Assembly (NCBI RefSeq): GCF_032922745.1
Contig: NZ_CP136693.1
Coordinates: 4,216,001 to 4,280,000 of the forward strand
Length of the DNA: 64,000 nucleotides
Direction: 5' to 3'
DNA from: Marinobacter salarius
GTDB lineage: Bacteria; Pseudomonadota; Gammaproteobacteria; Pseudomonadales; Oleiphilaceae
Position 1 is the stretch's first letter, and each line of letters begins with the position of its first letter. Below are positions 25,045 through 35,111 of the stretch, piece after piece. Below the pieces are notes generated by a model that saw only the letters and a list, made by a program, of their open reading frames with translations, was not told the origin of the DNA and did no database searches. A program made the translations under genes and the position numbers.

Positions 25045-25585
25045 CGTGGTGGATCAGAGGGAGTTTGCCCTCTGCCAGTCCATCAACCGGTCTCTGCGGT
25101 TTCGCCCGGTTCAGGGGTACTTCAAGGTTGTCAGCCGGCTGGGTGATGGCTGGCTATGGTATCTGGTCATCCTGTCGATGCCAGTGCTTATGCCTCAGAC
25201 CGGGCTCGCCATCGCGCTGCTGATGGTGGCCACCGGTCTGACCTGCACCATTACCTACAAGCTGCTGAAGCGTTGGCTGATCCGTGAGCGCCCGTTTATA
25301 TCGTTTCCGTCGATCAACTGCGGCACACCGCCCCTGGACCGTTACAGCTTTCCGTCCGGTCACACCTTACATGCCGTCTGCTTCAATACGGTGCTCGCCA
25401 TGACGGCGCCTGAGATGGCCTGGCTGTTGTTGCCATTCACACTGAGTGTTGCCGCCTCCCGGGTCGTGCTCGGCCTTCACTATCCCAGCGATGTGGCGGC
25501 AGGCGCCTTGATCGGCGGCTGCCTGGGCCTGGCTTCGGTTAACGGCCTGCACGACCTGTTTATTCAAATAGCCGCAGTTGCATAA
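25010..25585 (+). CDS. PAP2-family membrane phosphatase
   Basis: A 191-residue integral membrane lipid phosphatase. The three PAP2 motifs are visible: KRWLIRERP near 85-95, YSFPSGHTLHA near 112-122, and SRVVLGLHYPSDVAAG near 147-162, with His in the second and third as catalytic residues. Enzymes of this family dephosphorylate phosphatidate, phosphatidylglycerol phosphate or undecaprenyl pyrophosphate. Its 35-bp overlap with the glycosyltransferase gene suggests coupled action, for example supplying diacylglycerol. Its 3' end overlaps dinB on the other strand by 26 bp. Confidence 0.85.
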   Translation: MPSTSKASRFFNVVDQREFALCQSINRSLRFRPVQGYFKVVSRLGDGWLWYLVILSMPVLMPQTGLAIALLMVATGLTCTITYKLLKRWLIRERPFISFPSINCGTPPLDRYSFPSGHTLHAVCFNTVLAMTAPEMAWLLLPFTLSVAASRVVLGLHYPSDVAAGALIGGCLGLASVNGLHDLFIQIAAVA

Positions 25586-26624
25586 CCGGCGACTCATCAC
25601 TGCGAAAGCGCACGCCCAGACCCAACAGACGCACCGGGCGCCCTGTATCGGTCACCAGCTCATTCAGCAGCGGCTGATAGTCTTCCAGCTCGGGCTCCTG
25701 AATCCGGTCGCGCACGCGCTCCAGGGTATGGGTGGAAAAGTCGCTGTAACGAATCTTGATAAACAGCTTGTGAATGGGCTTTCGGCCGGCCTTGCGGCTA
25801 AGCCGGAGGTTCAGGTCAGCCACCAGCGAGGCCATCACCGACTCGCAGGCGCGCTTGTCCGGCAGGTCCTGGGAAAAGGTCCGTTCCACGCTGACGGACT
25901 TGGCAATACGCGACACCACCACATCCCGGTCATCACGGCCGAACGCCATTTCCCGCAGCCGGTACCCCTGCTTACCAAACTTCTCCGGCAGAGATTCAGC
26001 GGGTAGCGCCTGAATGTCGCCACAGGTGGCAACGCCCATCGCGTGAAGTTTGCCAGCGGTCACTTGCCCCACGCCAAAAAGCTTTTCGACCTTCAGGTCC
26101 TGAACGAAACCCTTGACGTCCTCCGGGCGGATCACGAACAGGCCGTCAGGCTTTTTCCAGTCACTGGCAATCTTCGCCAGGAACTTGTTGGGGGCCACGC
26201 CGGCGGAAATGGTGATACCCACCTCGCCTTTCACTCGCTTGCGCAGGTACTGCGCCATCAGCGTGGCACTGCCCTTATGCTCGGTTACCTCGCTGACATC
26301 CAGGAAGGCCTCGTCCAGCGACAGCGGCTCCACCAGATCGGTCAACTCCCTCAGGATGGCCATCACCTGTTTCGACACCGCCCGGTAACGGGCCATATCC
26401 GGCGGCACGGTCACCAGGCCGGGGCACAGACGCCGGGCTTCGCCGCCGGGCATGGCGGACCGCACACCAAAAGCCCTCGCTTTATAGTTGCAGGTGGAAA
26501 CCACTCCGCGGCCACCTTCGCCACCCACTGCCAACGGAACCTCTCTTAATGAGGGATCGTCCCGCATTTCCACGGCGGCGTAGAAGCAGTCGCAATCTAC
26601 ATGGATAATCTTGCGCTGGGCCAT
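25560..26624 (-). CDS. dinB: DNA polymerase IV (Y-family translesion polymerase)
   Basis: Error-prone polymerase for damage bypass. The 354 residues open with MAQRKIIHVDCDCFYAAVEMRDDPSL, carrying the metal-binding Asp residues. PLSLDEAFLDVSE near 100 supplies the catalytic Asp-Glu pair, followed by the ISAGVAPNKFLAKIASDWKKPDG palm region, helix-hairpin-helix thumb and little-finger domain. I see no clear beta-clamp QL-x-LF motif except the terminal MQLRLFE, which fits it well. A perfect LexA palindrome 24 bp upstream shows SOS control. The 3' end overlaps the convergent PAP2 gene. Confidence 0.96.
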   Translation of the reverse strand: MAQRKIIHVDCDCFYAAVEMRDDPSLREVPLAVGGEGGRGVVSTCNYKARAFGVRSAMPGGEARRLCPGLVTVPPDMARYRAVSKQVMAILRELTDLVEPLSLDEAFLDVSEVTEHKGSATLMAQYLRKRVKGEVGITISAGVAPNKFLAKIASDWKKPDGLFVIRPEDVKGFVQDLKVEKLFGVGQVTAGKLHAMGVATCGDIQALPAESLPEKFGKQGYRLREMAFGRDDRDVVVSRIAKSVSVERTFSQDLPDKRACESVMASLVADLNLRLSRKAGRKPIHKLFIKIRYSDFSTHTLERVRDRIQEPELEDYQPLLNELVTDTGRPVRLLGLGVRFRSDESPVMQLRLFE

Positions 26625-26647
26625 GACTCTTCAGTTCAGTAAATGAT

Positions 26648-26663
26648 CTGTACATATGTACAG
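26648..26663 (-). promoter_or_regulatory. LexA (SOS) box of dinB
   Basis: CTGTACATATGTACAG is a perfect 16-bp palindrome matching the gammaproteobacterial LexA consensus CTGT-N8-ACAG. It lies 24 bp before the dinB start codon, so it probably covers the promoter or early transcript. Induction of dinB by DNA damage follows from known LexA behaviour. Confidence 0.9.
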
Positions 26664-26747
26664 CCTTGTATCTTACGGTAACATGCTGAGAATGTCAGGA
26701 GCTCCGAATAGCAACTCCCAACGACGAAGAGACAGGTGTGAGCAATC

Positions 26748-27029
26748 ATGACAACCCCGATCCCAGAACAATCGCAGACGGAAATCGAAGCCGCCGCGTT
26801 TCGAAAGCTGGTTAAACATCTGCGCGAGCACACTGAGGTACAGAATCTTGACCTGATGAACCTGGCAGGGTTTTGTCGCAATTGCCTCTCCAAATGGTAT
26901 CGCGCCGAAGCCGCCGAGAGAGGCTTCGAGCTGTCTGACCCGGACGCCCGGGAGATCATCTATGGCATGCCTTATGAAGAGTGGAAAACCCGCTATCAGC
27001 AAGGACCCAAACAGGATCATAAGGCATGA
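26748..27029 (+). CDS. DUF1244 family protein
   Basis: A 93-residue protein of the DUF1244 (SMc04008-like) family. The AAAFRKLVKHLREHTEVQNLDLMNLAGFCRNCLSKWY segment with its CxxC pair, and DAREIIYGMPYEEWK, are the family signature. It is predicted all-helical and cytosolic; no function is established. Its stop overlaps the start of the next gene by 4 bp (27026-27029), and that gene overlaps minC in the same way, so the three form a tight translational unit. Confidence 0.86.
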   Translation: MTTPIPEQSQTEIEAAAFRKLVKHLREHTEVQNLDLMNLAGFCRNCLSKWYRAEAAERGFELSDPDAREIIYGMPYEEWKTRYQQGPKQDHKA

Positions 27030-27415
27030 TCGTCAATGACGCGGTTCGTATCCACCTGGCATCGGTTGAGGCCGGCCATGGCGACTTTGATGACACCCTG
27101 GCTCTGATTGACCGATTTTTCGACTATCAGCCCACCGGGTTCCACAACGGACCGCTGTACAATGGCACCGGCGAGAACGCCGGTTCATGCCGGGTATTTT
27201 CCCTGGCCCAATACTGCAACCTGACCGAGTCCGACACGTTGCGTCTGTTTGCCCAACACTACCAGCAGGTGCTGGATGAACCGGCAGGTGAAAGCCATAG
27301 CAATATCCGCCAGTTCATGGGCACCGGCTGGTCCGGTATCCGCTTCGACGGCCCGGCGCTTCGCAAGCGCCCGGGCACCACTCAGGACGACACCACGGAA
27401 GAGACCCATCCATGA
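27026..27415 (+). CDS. HopJ-family protein
   Basis: A 129-residue protein of the HopJ type III effector family, named from a Pseudomonas syringae effector but found widely in non-pathogens as a chromosomal housekeeping-like protein. The TLALIDRFFDYQPTGFHNGPLYNGTGENAGSCRVFSLAQY segment is its signature. It is sandwiched by 4-bp overlaps between DUF1244 and minC. Nothing indicates a secretion system here, so the effector label should not be taken literally. Its function is unknown. Confidence 0.85.
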   Translation: MIVNDAVRIHLASVEAGHGDFDDTLALIDRFFDYQPTGFHNGPLYNGTGENAGSCRVFSLAQYCNLTESDTLRLFAQHYQQVLDEPAGESHSNIRQFMGTGWSGIRFDGPALRKRPGTTQDDTTEETHP

Positions 27416-28182
27416 GCGAAACTGCCGTATCCGGGGTAAAGCAGTGTTTCCAACTGAAAAGTGCGAACGTTTCCATGACCGCACTGGAGCTGTACTTTTT
27501 TGACGATGACGACTTCGAAAGCACGCTCAGGGACAAAGTCAGCCAGGCACCCGGATTCTTCAAGGACATCCCCCTGATCATCAGCCTGGAAAAGTACGAG
27601 GGGCTAAGCAGCGAACTGGATTTTTTCAAGATCATCGGCGCCTGCCGCCGCCACAATATCCATGTCATCGGCGTACGCGGTGGCAACGATGATCAGCGTC
27701 GCCTGGCACGCGGTGCGTCACTGGCGCTACTTCCCGGTGGCAACCAGCGCGACCGCGAAATCGATACTGCACCGGCCACGGAATCCGCCGCCGCTGAACC
27801 GACCGAAAATCCGACTCCCGCCAGAGTCGAGAATCCAGGTGAGCCAGCGCCCGCGAAAATCATCAACCAGCCGGTCCGTTCCGGCCAGCAGGTTTACGCG
27901 CCCGAGGGCGACCTGATCATCCTTGCGCCGGTTCAGGCCGGTGCCGAAGTGCTTGCGGCCGGCAACGTTCATGTGTATGGACCATTGCGCGGTCGCGCCC
28001 TCGCGGGCATTCACGGTGCGGAACATGCACGGGTATTCTGCCAGTCTCTTGAAGCAGAGCTTGTGTCCATCGCCGGACACTATAAAATCTCCGAAGATCT
28101 TCAGGACAACGGCTGGAAAAACGCCGTACAGATCCAGCTCAGGGACGACCTGCTGGTGGTAACGCCACTGGAGAAGGCCTGA
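27412..28182 (+). CDS. minC: Septum site-determining protein MinC
   Basis: FtsZ polymerisation inhibitor that blocks division at the poles. The 256 residues include the N-terminal FtsZ-interaction domain (about 10-110, CFQLKSANVSMTALELYFFDDDDFE), a Pro/Glu-rich linker (about 120-150) and the C-terminal beta-helical dimerisation and MinD-binding domain (about 155-255) with GDLIILAPVQAGAEVLAAGNVHVYGPLRGRALAG. The RSGQQVYAPEGDL and PLRGRALAG motifs are standard. It overlaps the HopJ gene by 4 bp and precedes minD by 65 bp. Confidence 0.95.
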   Translation: MSETAVSGVKQCFQLKSANVSMTALELYFFDDDDFESTLRDKVSQAPGFFKDIPLIISLEKYEGLSSELDFFKIIGACRRHNIHVIGVRGGNDDQRRLARGASLALLPGGNQRDREIDTAPATESAAAEPTENPTPARVENPGEPAPAKIINQPVRSGQQVYAPEGDLIILAPVQAGAEVLAAGNVHVYGPLRGRALAGIHGAEHARVFCQSLEAELVSIAGHYKISEDLQDNGWKNAVQIQLRDDLLVVTPLEKA

Positions 28183-28247
28183 AACGAACGTAACTACCCG
28201 CATGGGCGGGGAAAACGACGAATCCACCGCAAAACAGGAATGCAACC

Positions 28248-29060
28248 TTGGCTAGAATCATTGTCGTTACCTCAGGAAAAGGTGGCGTAGGTAAAACCAC
28301 AACCAGCGCCTCTATCAGCACCGGCCTGGCGAAGCGGGGCCACAAAACCGTGGTGATCGACTTCGACGTGGGCCTGCGTAACCTGGATCTCATCATGAAC
28401 TGCGAACGCAGGGTGGTGTACGACTTCGTAAATGTGATCCAGGGCGAAGCCACTCTCAACCAGGCACTGATCCGGGACAAACGGGTCGACACCCTGTATA
28501 TCCTGCCGGCCTCCCAGACCCGGGAAAAGGAAGCCCTGACCAAGGATGGCGTTGAAAAAGTGATCAACGAACTGTCCGAGCGGTTTGACTATATTGTCTG
28601 CGACTCTCCCGCCGGCATTGAGCATGGCGCCCTGATGGCACTCTACTACGCCGACGAGGCGGTGGTTGTTACCAATCCCGAAGTGTCCTCGGTTCGGGAT
28701 TCAGACCGTATTCTCGGCATCCTGCAGAGCAAGTCGCGGAGAGCCGAGATGGGGCAGGACCCCGTAAAGGAACACCTGCTGCTATCCCGCTACAACCCCG
28801 ACCGGGTGGACAAGGGCGAAATGCTTTCCGTCGCCGACGTTGAAGAAATCCTCGCCATCCCACTGCTGGGCGTGATTCCGGAATCCCAGGTGGTGCTGAA
28901 TGCTTCCAACCAGGGGCTTCCTGTCATCCTTGAGGAAGACAGCGATGCCGGGCAGGCCTATGATGATGCCGTGGCCCGCCTGATGGGTGAGGAGCGGGAG
29001 CATCGCTTTATGACGTCCCAGAAAAAGGGTTTCTTCTCACGGATGTTCAAGGGGGGCTGA
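28248..29060 (+). CDS. minD: Septum site-determining ATPase MinD
   Basis: Membrane-associated ATPase that recruits MinC and oscillates with MinE. It has 270 residues and starts at a TTG (28248) with AGGAA seven bases upstream. The deviant Walker A KGGVGKTT is at residues 11-18, the switch region VIDFDVGLRNLD follows, and the C-terminal amphipathic membrane-targeting helix (QKKGFFSRMFKGG) is intact. minE follows after 3 bp. Confidence 0.97.
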   Translation: MARIIVVTSGKGGVGKTTTSASISTGLAKRGHKTVVIDFDVGLRNLDLIMNCERRVVYDFVNVIQGEATLNQALIRDKRVDTLYILPASQTREKEALTKDGVEKVINELSERFDYIVCDSPAGIEHGALMALYYADEAVVVTNPEVSSVRDSDRILGILQSKSRRAEMGQDPVKEHLLLSRYNPDRVDKGEMLSVADVEEILAIPLLGVIPESQVVLNASNQGLPVILEEDSDAGQAYDDAVARLMGEEREHRFMTSQKKGFFSRMFKGG

Positions 29061-29063
29061 CGG

Positions 29064-29318
29064 ATGAGTTTCCTGGATTATTTCAAGAGCAAGAAAAACA
29101 ACCGGTCCGCCAGCGTTGCCAAGGAACGCCTACAGATCATTGTTGCCCACGAACGGGGTCAGCGCGACCAACCTGACTACCTGCCAGAATTGCAGAAAGA
29201 GCTGCTTGCGGTCATCCGCAAGTACGTTCAGATCAGCGATGACCAGGTCCAGGTGGAAGTTGACCGCAACGACAGCTGTTCGGTACTGGAATTGAACGTT
29301 ACCCTACCGGAACACTGA
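29064..29318 (+). CDS. minE: Cell division topological specificity factor MinE
   Basis: Stimulates MinD ATPase and drives pole-to-pole oscillation. The 84 residues show the N-terminal anti-MinCD helix (ASVAKERLQIIVAHERG) and the C-terminal topological domain (QVQVEVDRNDSCSVLELNVTLP). It follows minD by 3 bp and converges on the DUF2804 gene with 8 bp between stops. Confidence 0.96.
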   Translation: MSFLDYFKSKKNNRSASVAKERLQIIVAHERGQRDQPDYLPELQKELLAVIRKYVQISDDQVQVEVDRNDSCSVLELNVTLPEH

Positions 29319-29326
29319 CCGCGCCA

Positions 29327-30346
29327 CTACCAGCGTGCGAAGTGATCCTCCATCAATCCCCGTAGCCCGTCTACGGGGATTGAGTTGCCCGCCTCGTCGC
29401 GCACCGAGCCGGAGAAGGTACCGATATACTGGCGAAAATTGGACGCAATCAGCCATGCATTGAGTCGCTCCCGCCGAACCCCCGATGGCTCAAACCTGAG
29501 ATCGATCCTGCCATCGTCCGTGGTGACCTGCCAGGGTGCGGTTTCATCGTAGCGATCAAACACGAAACGAGCCTGCCCGAGTTTGATACAGCGGCCCTCC
29601 AACCAGAGCGCATTTTCCGTCATGCCGGTTTCATTCACGCCCGCCGCCAGATTGAGACCAACGGCACGGCCATCTGCCAGCACCCCTGCCAGACTCGCCC
29701 AGTTCCAGGCAGTTTCGCGCCTCATAAAGCCGCAACTCCAATCAACGGCTGCGCGTGAGCGAGGGTCGCATTGCCAGTTCTGACCCTGCCACCGAATGTC
29801 TCCGGACACCGGTAGACCCGCTGATTTACGGGTAAACACCCAACCGCTGTAACCGGCTGGGCACACCAGGCGCAGAGGGCGGGTGTCCGCTTCTATATTC
29901 AGGACTATCCGGAGGTCACCGGGCCCGGAAACCGACACACCACGCGAGTGGCCGTCCGACGTAATGCGAACGCATGTTTTCCCTTTACGAAACTCTGTCA
30001 CCCCGGTTTCCGGCCTGGGCTCAATGTGAGTCCCCCTCGCCAATGGCTGCGTCAGGGACTGCTCCAGCATCTGCCCGGTCTTGAAATCGTATAGATAGAA
30101 AAACGCCGAACTGACCAGTTTCAGATCCACCACCGCCAGCCCGAACACCCATCCCGGCGCCATCGCACTGATGAACTGGAACTGGTTAAAACGGGCTTTA
30201 CGGGCCAGGGCCGAGCGCGGTTTATCCATCACCGTACGTAGGTCAAAGTCCCGGTAGTTGATGACATCCACCGGTGTATCCAATACGCCGTAGGGAATTC
30301 GCCCCCGGTCATCGATCAGTCGCTTGTTCGTTTTTTTCATCGTCAA
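29327..30346 (-). CDS. DUF2804 domain protein
   Basis: A 339-residue soluble protein of the DUF2804 family. It is mostly beta-rich by eye, with many Trp and Arg residues and the SCGFMRRETAWNWASLAGVLADGRAVGLNLAAGVNETG stretch characteristic of the family. The fold may resemble lipocalin-like or carotenoid-1,2-hydratase-like sheets, but no function is established. It is a lone gene on the minus strand between minCDE and the START-domain gene. A perfect 12-bp hairpin lies in its last codons (29354-29382). Confidence 0.8.
   Translation of the reverse strand: MTMKKTNKRLIDDRGRIPYGVLDTPVDVINYRDFDLRTVMDKPRSALARKARFNQFQFISAMAPGWVFGLAVVDLKLVSSAFFYLYDFKTGQMLEQSLTQPLARGTHIEPRPETGVTEFRKGKTCVRITSDGHSRGVSVSGPGDLRIVLNIEADTRPLRLVCPAGYSGWVFTRKSAGLPVSGDIRWQGQNWQCDPRSRAAVDWSCGFMRRETAWNWASLAGVLADGRAVGLNLAAGVNETGMTENALWLEGRCIKLGQARFVFDRYDETAPWQVTTDDGRIDLRFEPSGVRRERLNAWLIASNFRQYIGTFSGSVRDEAGNSIPVDGLRGLMEDHFARW
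29354..29382. repeat. Perfect 12-bp inverted repeat in the end of the DUF2804 gene
   Basis: CAATCCCCGTAG (29354-29365) pairs perfectly with CTACGGGGATTG (29371-29382) around a five-base loop. It lies 36 bp past the minE stop, inside the convergent coding sequence. It has no T-run, but could stop or stabilise the minCDE transcript. Confidence 0.6.
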
Positions 30347-30471
30347 TTCGGGCCAAATGTTAACGTCAGGAATTCAGTCAGTTACCCAGTTCACAAACCC
30401 CCGATCGTAGCAGGCTCGCACCAGATCAGTCGTGCTAGACTCGCCCGACCATGTTCAAGGAAGTGTACCTC

Positions 30472-31221
30472 ATGCAAAACCTGAGAGCCCATGGCAACCA
30501 ACGCCGGGCCAATGGACGCGTCAACTGGCTTGCAGCCACCACCGTTTTCCTGCTGACCTCAGGTTTGGCCTTCGCCGGGCTGCCGGCCGAAGACTCGGAG
30601 AACTGGAGCCTCCGCAAGGAAACCGATCGTATCCGGGTCTATACCACTGACCAGCCGGACTCCAGCTTCCAGGCCTTCAAGGCCGTGGCCGTGCTTGATG
30701 TGCCGATCGAGAACCTGATGGCGGTTATGATCAACCCCAAGTCTTGCGTTCAGTGGGTTCACAACTGCTCGGAATCCTATGCCTTCGGCTCGGGTGACTT
30801 TAATGAGCGTTACGCCTACTCGGTCAACGATATGCCCTGGCCGGTCACCGACCGGGATTACGTGCTACGGATTCGCACCCGAGGCCAGCAGGCCGACGGC
30901 GAAATCGTGATGGACCTCAACGCCATTCCCGATCAACGGGCCGAGGAAGATGACTACATCCGTGTCGACAAGTCCGACACCCTTTACCGCTTTATTCCCG
31001 AAGACGGCCAGACCCGGATGATCTGGGTTCAACACACTGAGCCAAACGGTTCGATACCCGGCTGGCTGGTCAACACCCTGCTGGTGGACATTCCTATCCG
31101 TTCCATGGAGCAGTTGGAACGGGTTGCCCAGTGGGACCGTTACCAGAACTACGAACTGATCTATGACTCGCAGGGCCAACTGAAAGATGTAGTCCCCAAA
31201 GCTGAATCAGGGGATGACTAG
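30472..31221 (+). CDS. START-domain (lipid-binding fold) exported protein
   Basis: A 249-residue protein with a helix-grip START domain. The ATG at 30472 has AAGGAAG eight bases before it, better placed than the ATG at 30451. It starts with a signal peptide (residues about 20-40, NWLAATTVFLLTSGLAFAG). The START region spans about 45-240: SENWSLRKETDRIRVYTT, CVQWVHNCSESYAF and MPWPVTDRDYVLRIRTRG are typical. A hydrophobic ligand such as a lipid is likely but unproven. The CBS gene follows 58 bp downstream on the same strand. Confidence 0.83.
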   Translation: MQNLRAHGNQRRANGRVNWLAATTVFLLTSGLAFAGLPAEDSENWSLRKETDRIRVYTTDQPDSSFQAFKAVAVLDVPIENLMAVMINPKSCVQWVHNCSESYAFGSGDFNERYAYSVNDMPWPVTDRDYVLRIRTRGQQADGEIVMDLNAIPDQRAEEDDYIRVDKSDTLYRFIPEDGQTRMIWVQHTEPNGSIPGWLVNTLLVDIPIRSMEQLERVAQWDRYQNYELIYDSQGQLKDVVPKAESGDD

Positions 31222-31279
31222 AACATCAGTAACAGCTAAGCTCTTTTACAAAGGACCTGCTAACGGAGCCGATTCGTCA

Positions 31280-31771
31280 ATGACCGTTCTCGCTTACGAG
31301 ATCATGACCCCGAGCATCAAGGCCGTACCCCAATCCTGGACGATGGACCGTCTGGCCAGGTTCCTCACCGACAACGAAATCACCGGTAGCCCGGTTACCG
31401 ACGAAACCGGCGAGATCGTCGGCATTGCCACCCTAAAGGACATCACCGAATTCCGCTGGAACGCCAGCCGGTCCGAATCCGACGCCCGCATGACCCCGGA
31501 AGAAGAAAAGGAAGCCCGGCGCCTGCGCATGGCCATTTTTGAGGAAATGGGCAAGGTGCCGGTGGAAGTGCGTGACATCATGACCCCTATCGTTTTATCG
31601 GTTGACGAGCGAACGCCTGTGCGCGACATTGCCGATATTATGATGCGTGAACACCTGCACCGGATTTTCATCGCCAAAGACGAAAAGATCACCGGTATTG
31701 TGACCACGTACGACATGCTTAAACTGATCTCCGACCAGGAGCTCACCAACCGCTGTGCCGGGAACGGCTGA
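31280..31771 (+). CDS. CBS-domain pair protein
   Basis: A 163-residue protein made almost entirely of two CBS motifs that together form a Bateman module, which usually senses adenine nucleotides. The internal ATG at 31280 (GGAG upstream, giving MTVLAYEIMTPSIKAVPQSW) is preferred to 31214, which would overlap the previous gene. The first CBS covers about 5-60 and the second about 95-155 (VRDIMTPIVLSVDERTPVRDIA). A charged linker of about 30 residues lies between. No effector domain is attached. Confidence 0.84.
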   Translation: MTVLAYEIMTPSIKAVPQSWTMDRLARFLTDNEITGSPVTDETGEIVGIATLKDITEFRWNASRSESDARMTPEEEKEARRLRMAIFEEMGKVPVEVRDIMTPIVLSVDERTPVRDIADIMMREHLHRIFIAKDEKITGIVTTYDMLKLISDQELTNRCAGNG

Positions 31772-31791
31772 CCAGAGAGGTATCACACCCT

Positions 31792-33177
31792 ATGCCAAGA
31801 GCATCGCAGGCTCGCAGAAAGATGTATGTCCTCGACACCAACGTCCTCATCCACGACCCGAACGCCCTCCTGAACTTTGAAGAACACGACGTCATCATCC
31901 CGATGACAGTCCTCGAAGAACTCGACAGTCTGAAATCCGGCAAACAGGCCGTTGCTGCCGATTGCCGACAGGCCATCCGCAACATCGACAAGTTGCTGGG
32001 TGACGCCAGCCCCGGAGAAATCGAGAAAGGCGTACCCATCGTGCGCGGCAAGAAGGCAGAACCGCTCGGCGCGTTATCGATACTGATGAGCACGGACTAC
32101 CAGGGCAACCATGGCCTGCCCGAGCACCTGAACGACAATAAGATCATCAATACCCTGGCGGCCCTGCAAACCCGCCACACGTCGCGGGACATCATCCTTG
32201 TCAGCAAGGACATCAACATGCGGTTGAAGGCCCGGGGCTTCGGCGTGGAGGCCCAGGACTACCACAACGACATGCTGCTGGACGATATTGACCTGCTGCC
32301 GAAAGGGTACAAAGAATTCCCGAACTCGTTCTGGGACACTATCGAGAAGGTCGAAACCATCCAGCGGGAGGGTATTACCGAACACATCCTTCGTCGTGAG
32401 GGCGACCTGGCCAGGCTGACCATCAACGAGTTCGTGATTGATGAACAGGGATTCGTTGGCAAGGTGTCTGATGTGGGCGAAGACCAGATTGTCATTCGGG
32501 ATCTGCACCAGCACGATCTGATGCACGAGGAAGTCTGGGGCCTCGTACCGCGGGATATATACCAGGCCATTGCCCTGAACCTGCTGCTGGACCCGGATAT
32601 CCACCTGGTAAACCTGACCGGTTCCGCCGGCTCCGGTAAAACCATCCTCGCCCTCGCGGCCTGTATCGAAATGACGGTTGCCAGCAAGTTGTACAAACGC
32701 ATCATCGCCACCCGCAGCACCCAGGGCCTGGACGAAGACATTGGCTTCCTCCCCGGCACCGAGGCGGAGAAAATGGAGCCCTGGCTGGGCGCCATCGTGG
32801 ACAACCTCGAAGCTCTCCACGAAGACGATGAGAATATGACCGCCAGCGTGGACTACATCCTCAGCAAGGTGCCACTGCACTTCAAGTCGATGAACTACAT
32901 TCGCGGCCGCAGCTTCCAGCACAGCCTGATCATCATCGACGAATCCCAGAACCTGACGCCGCATCAGATCAAAACCATCATCACCCGTGCTGGCAACGGC
33001 TCCAAGGTGATCTGCCTGGGCAACCTGGCTCAGATCGACACTCCTTATCTGAGCGCCCTGAGCTCGGGACTCACCTACATGACCGAGCGCTTCAAGAGTT
33101 TCCGCCATGGCGGACACATCCACCTGCAGGGCGTCCCGCGCTCTGTTCTGGCGGAGTACGCCGAAGCGAACCTCTAA
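31792..33177 (+). CDS. PhoH-family ATPase with N-terminal PIN domain
   Basis: A 461-residue PIN-PhoH fusion (YlaK type), thought to couple an RNase to an RNA-helicase-like ATPase. The PIN domain (about 10-150) opens YVLDTNVLIHDPNALLNFEEHDVIIPM with acidic active-site residues. The PhoH domain (about 250-455) has Walker A GSAGSGKTILAL and the Walker B-like LIIIDESQNLTPHQIKTIITRAGNGSK. The name is historical; no PhoB box was seen before it. Its stop is only six bases from the 3' end of group II intron 1, so the introns now occupy its downstream region. Confidence 0.91.
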   Translation: MPRASQARRKMYVLDTNVLIHDPNALLNFEEHDVIIPMTVLEELDSLKSGKQAVAADCRQAIRNIDKLLGDASPGEIEKGVPIVRGKKAEPLGALSILMSTDYQGNHGLPEHLNDNKIINTLAALQTRHTSRDIILVSKDINMRLKARGFGVEAQDYHNDMLLDDIDLLPKGYKEFPNSFWDTIEKVETIQREGITEHILRREGDLARLTINEFVIDEQGFVGKVSDVGEDQIVIRDLHQHDLMHEEVWGLVPRDIYQAIALNLLLDPDIHLVNLTGSAGSGKTILALAACIEMTVASKLYKRIIATRSTQGLDEDIGFLPGTEAEKMEPWLGAIVDNLEALHEDDENMTASVDYILSKVPLHFKSMNYIRGRSFQHSLIIIDESQNLTPHQIKTIITRAGNGSKVICLGNLAQIDTPYLSALSSGLTYMTERFKSFRHGGHIHLQGVPRSVLAEYAEANL

Positions 33178-33183
33178 CCAGCG

Positions 33184-35108
<1,925 letters not shown>

Positions 35109-35111
35109 CAC

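Noticed and set aside
27026..27415. HopJ gene as evidence of a type III secretion effector
   Set aside because: It is embedded in the min cluster, no secretion genes are near, and the family is widespread in non-pathogens.
31792..33177. phoH as part of the phosphate regulon
   Set aside because: No phased PhoB half-sites were found upstream and the gene name is historical.
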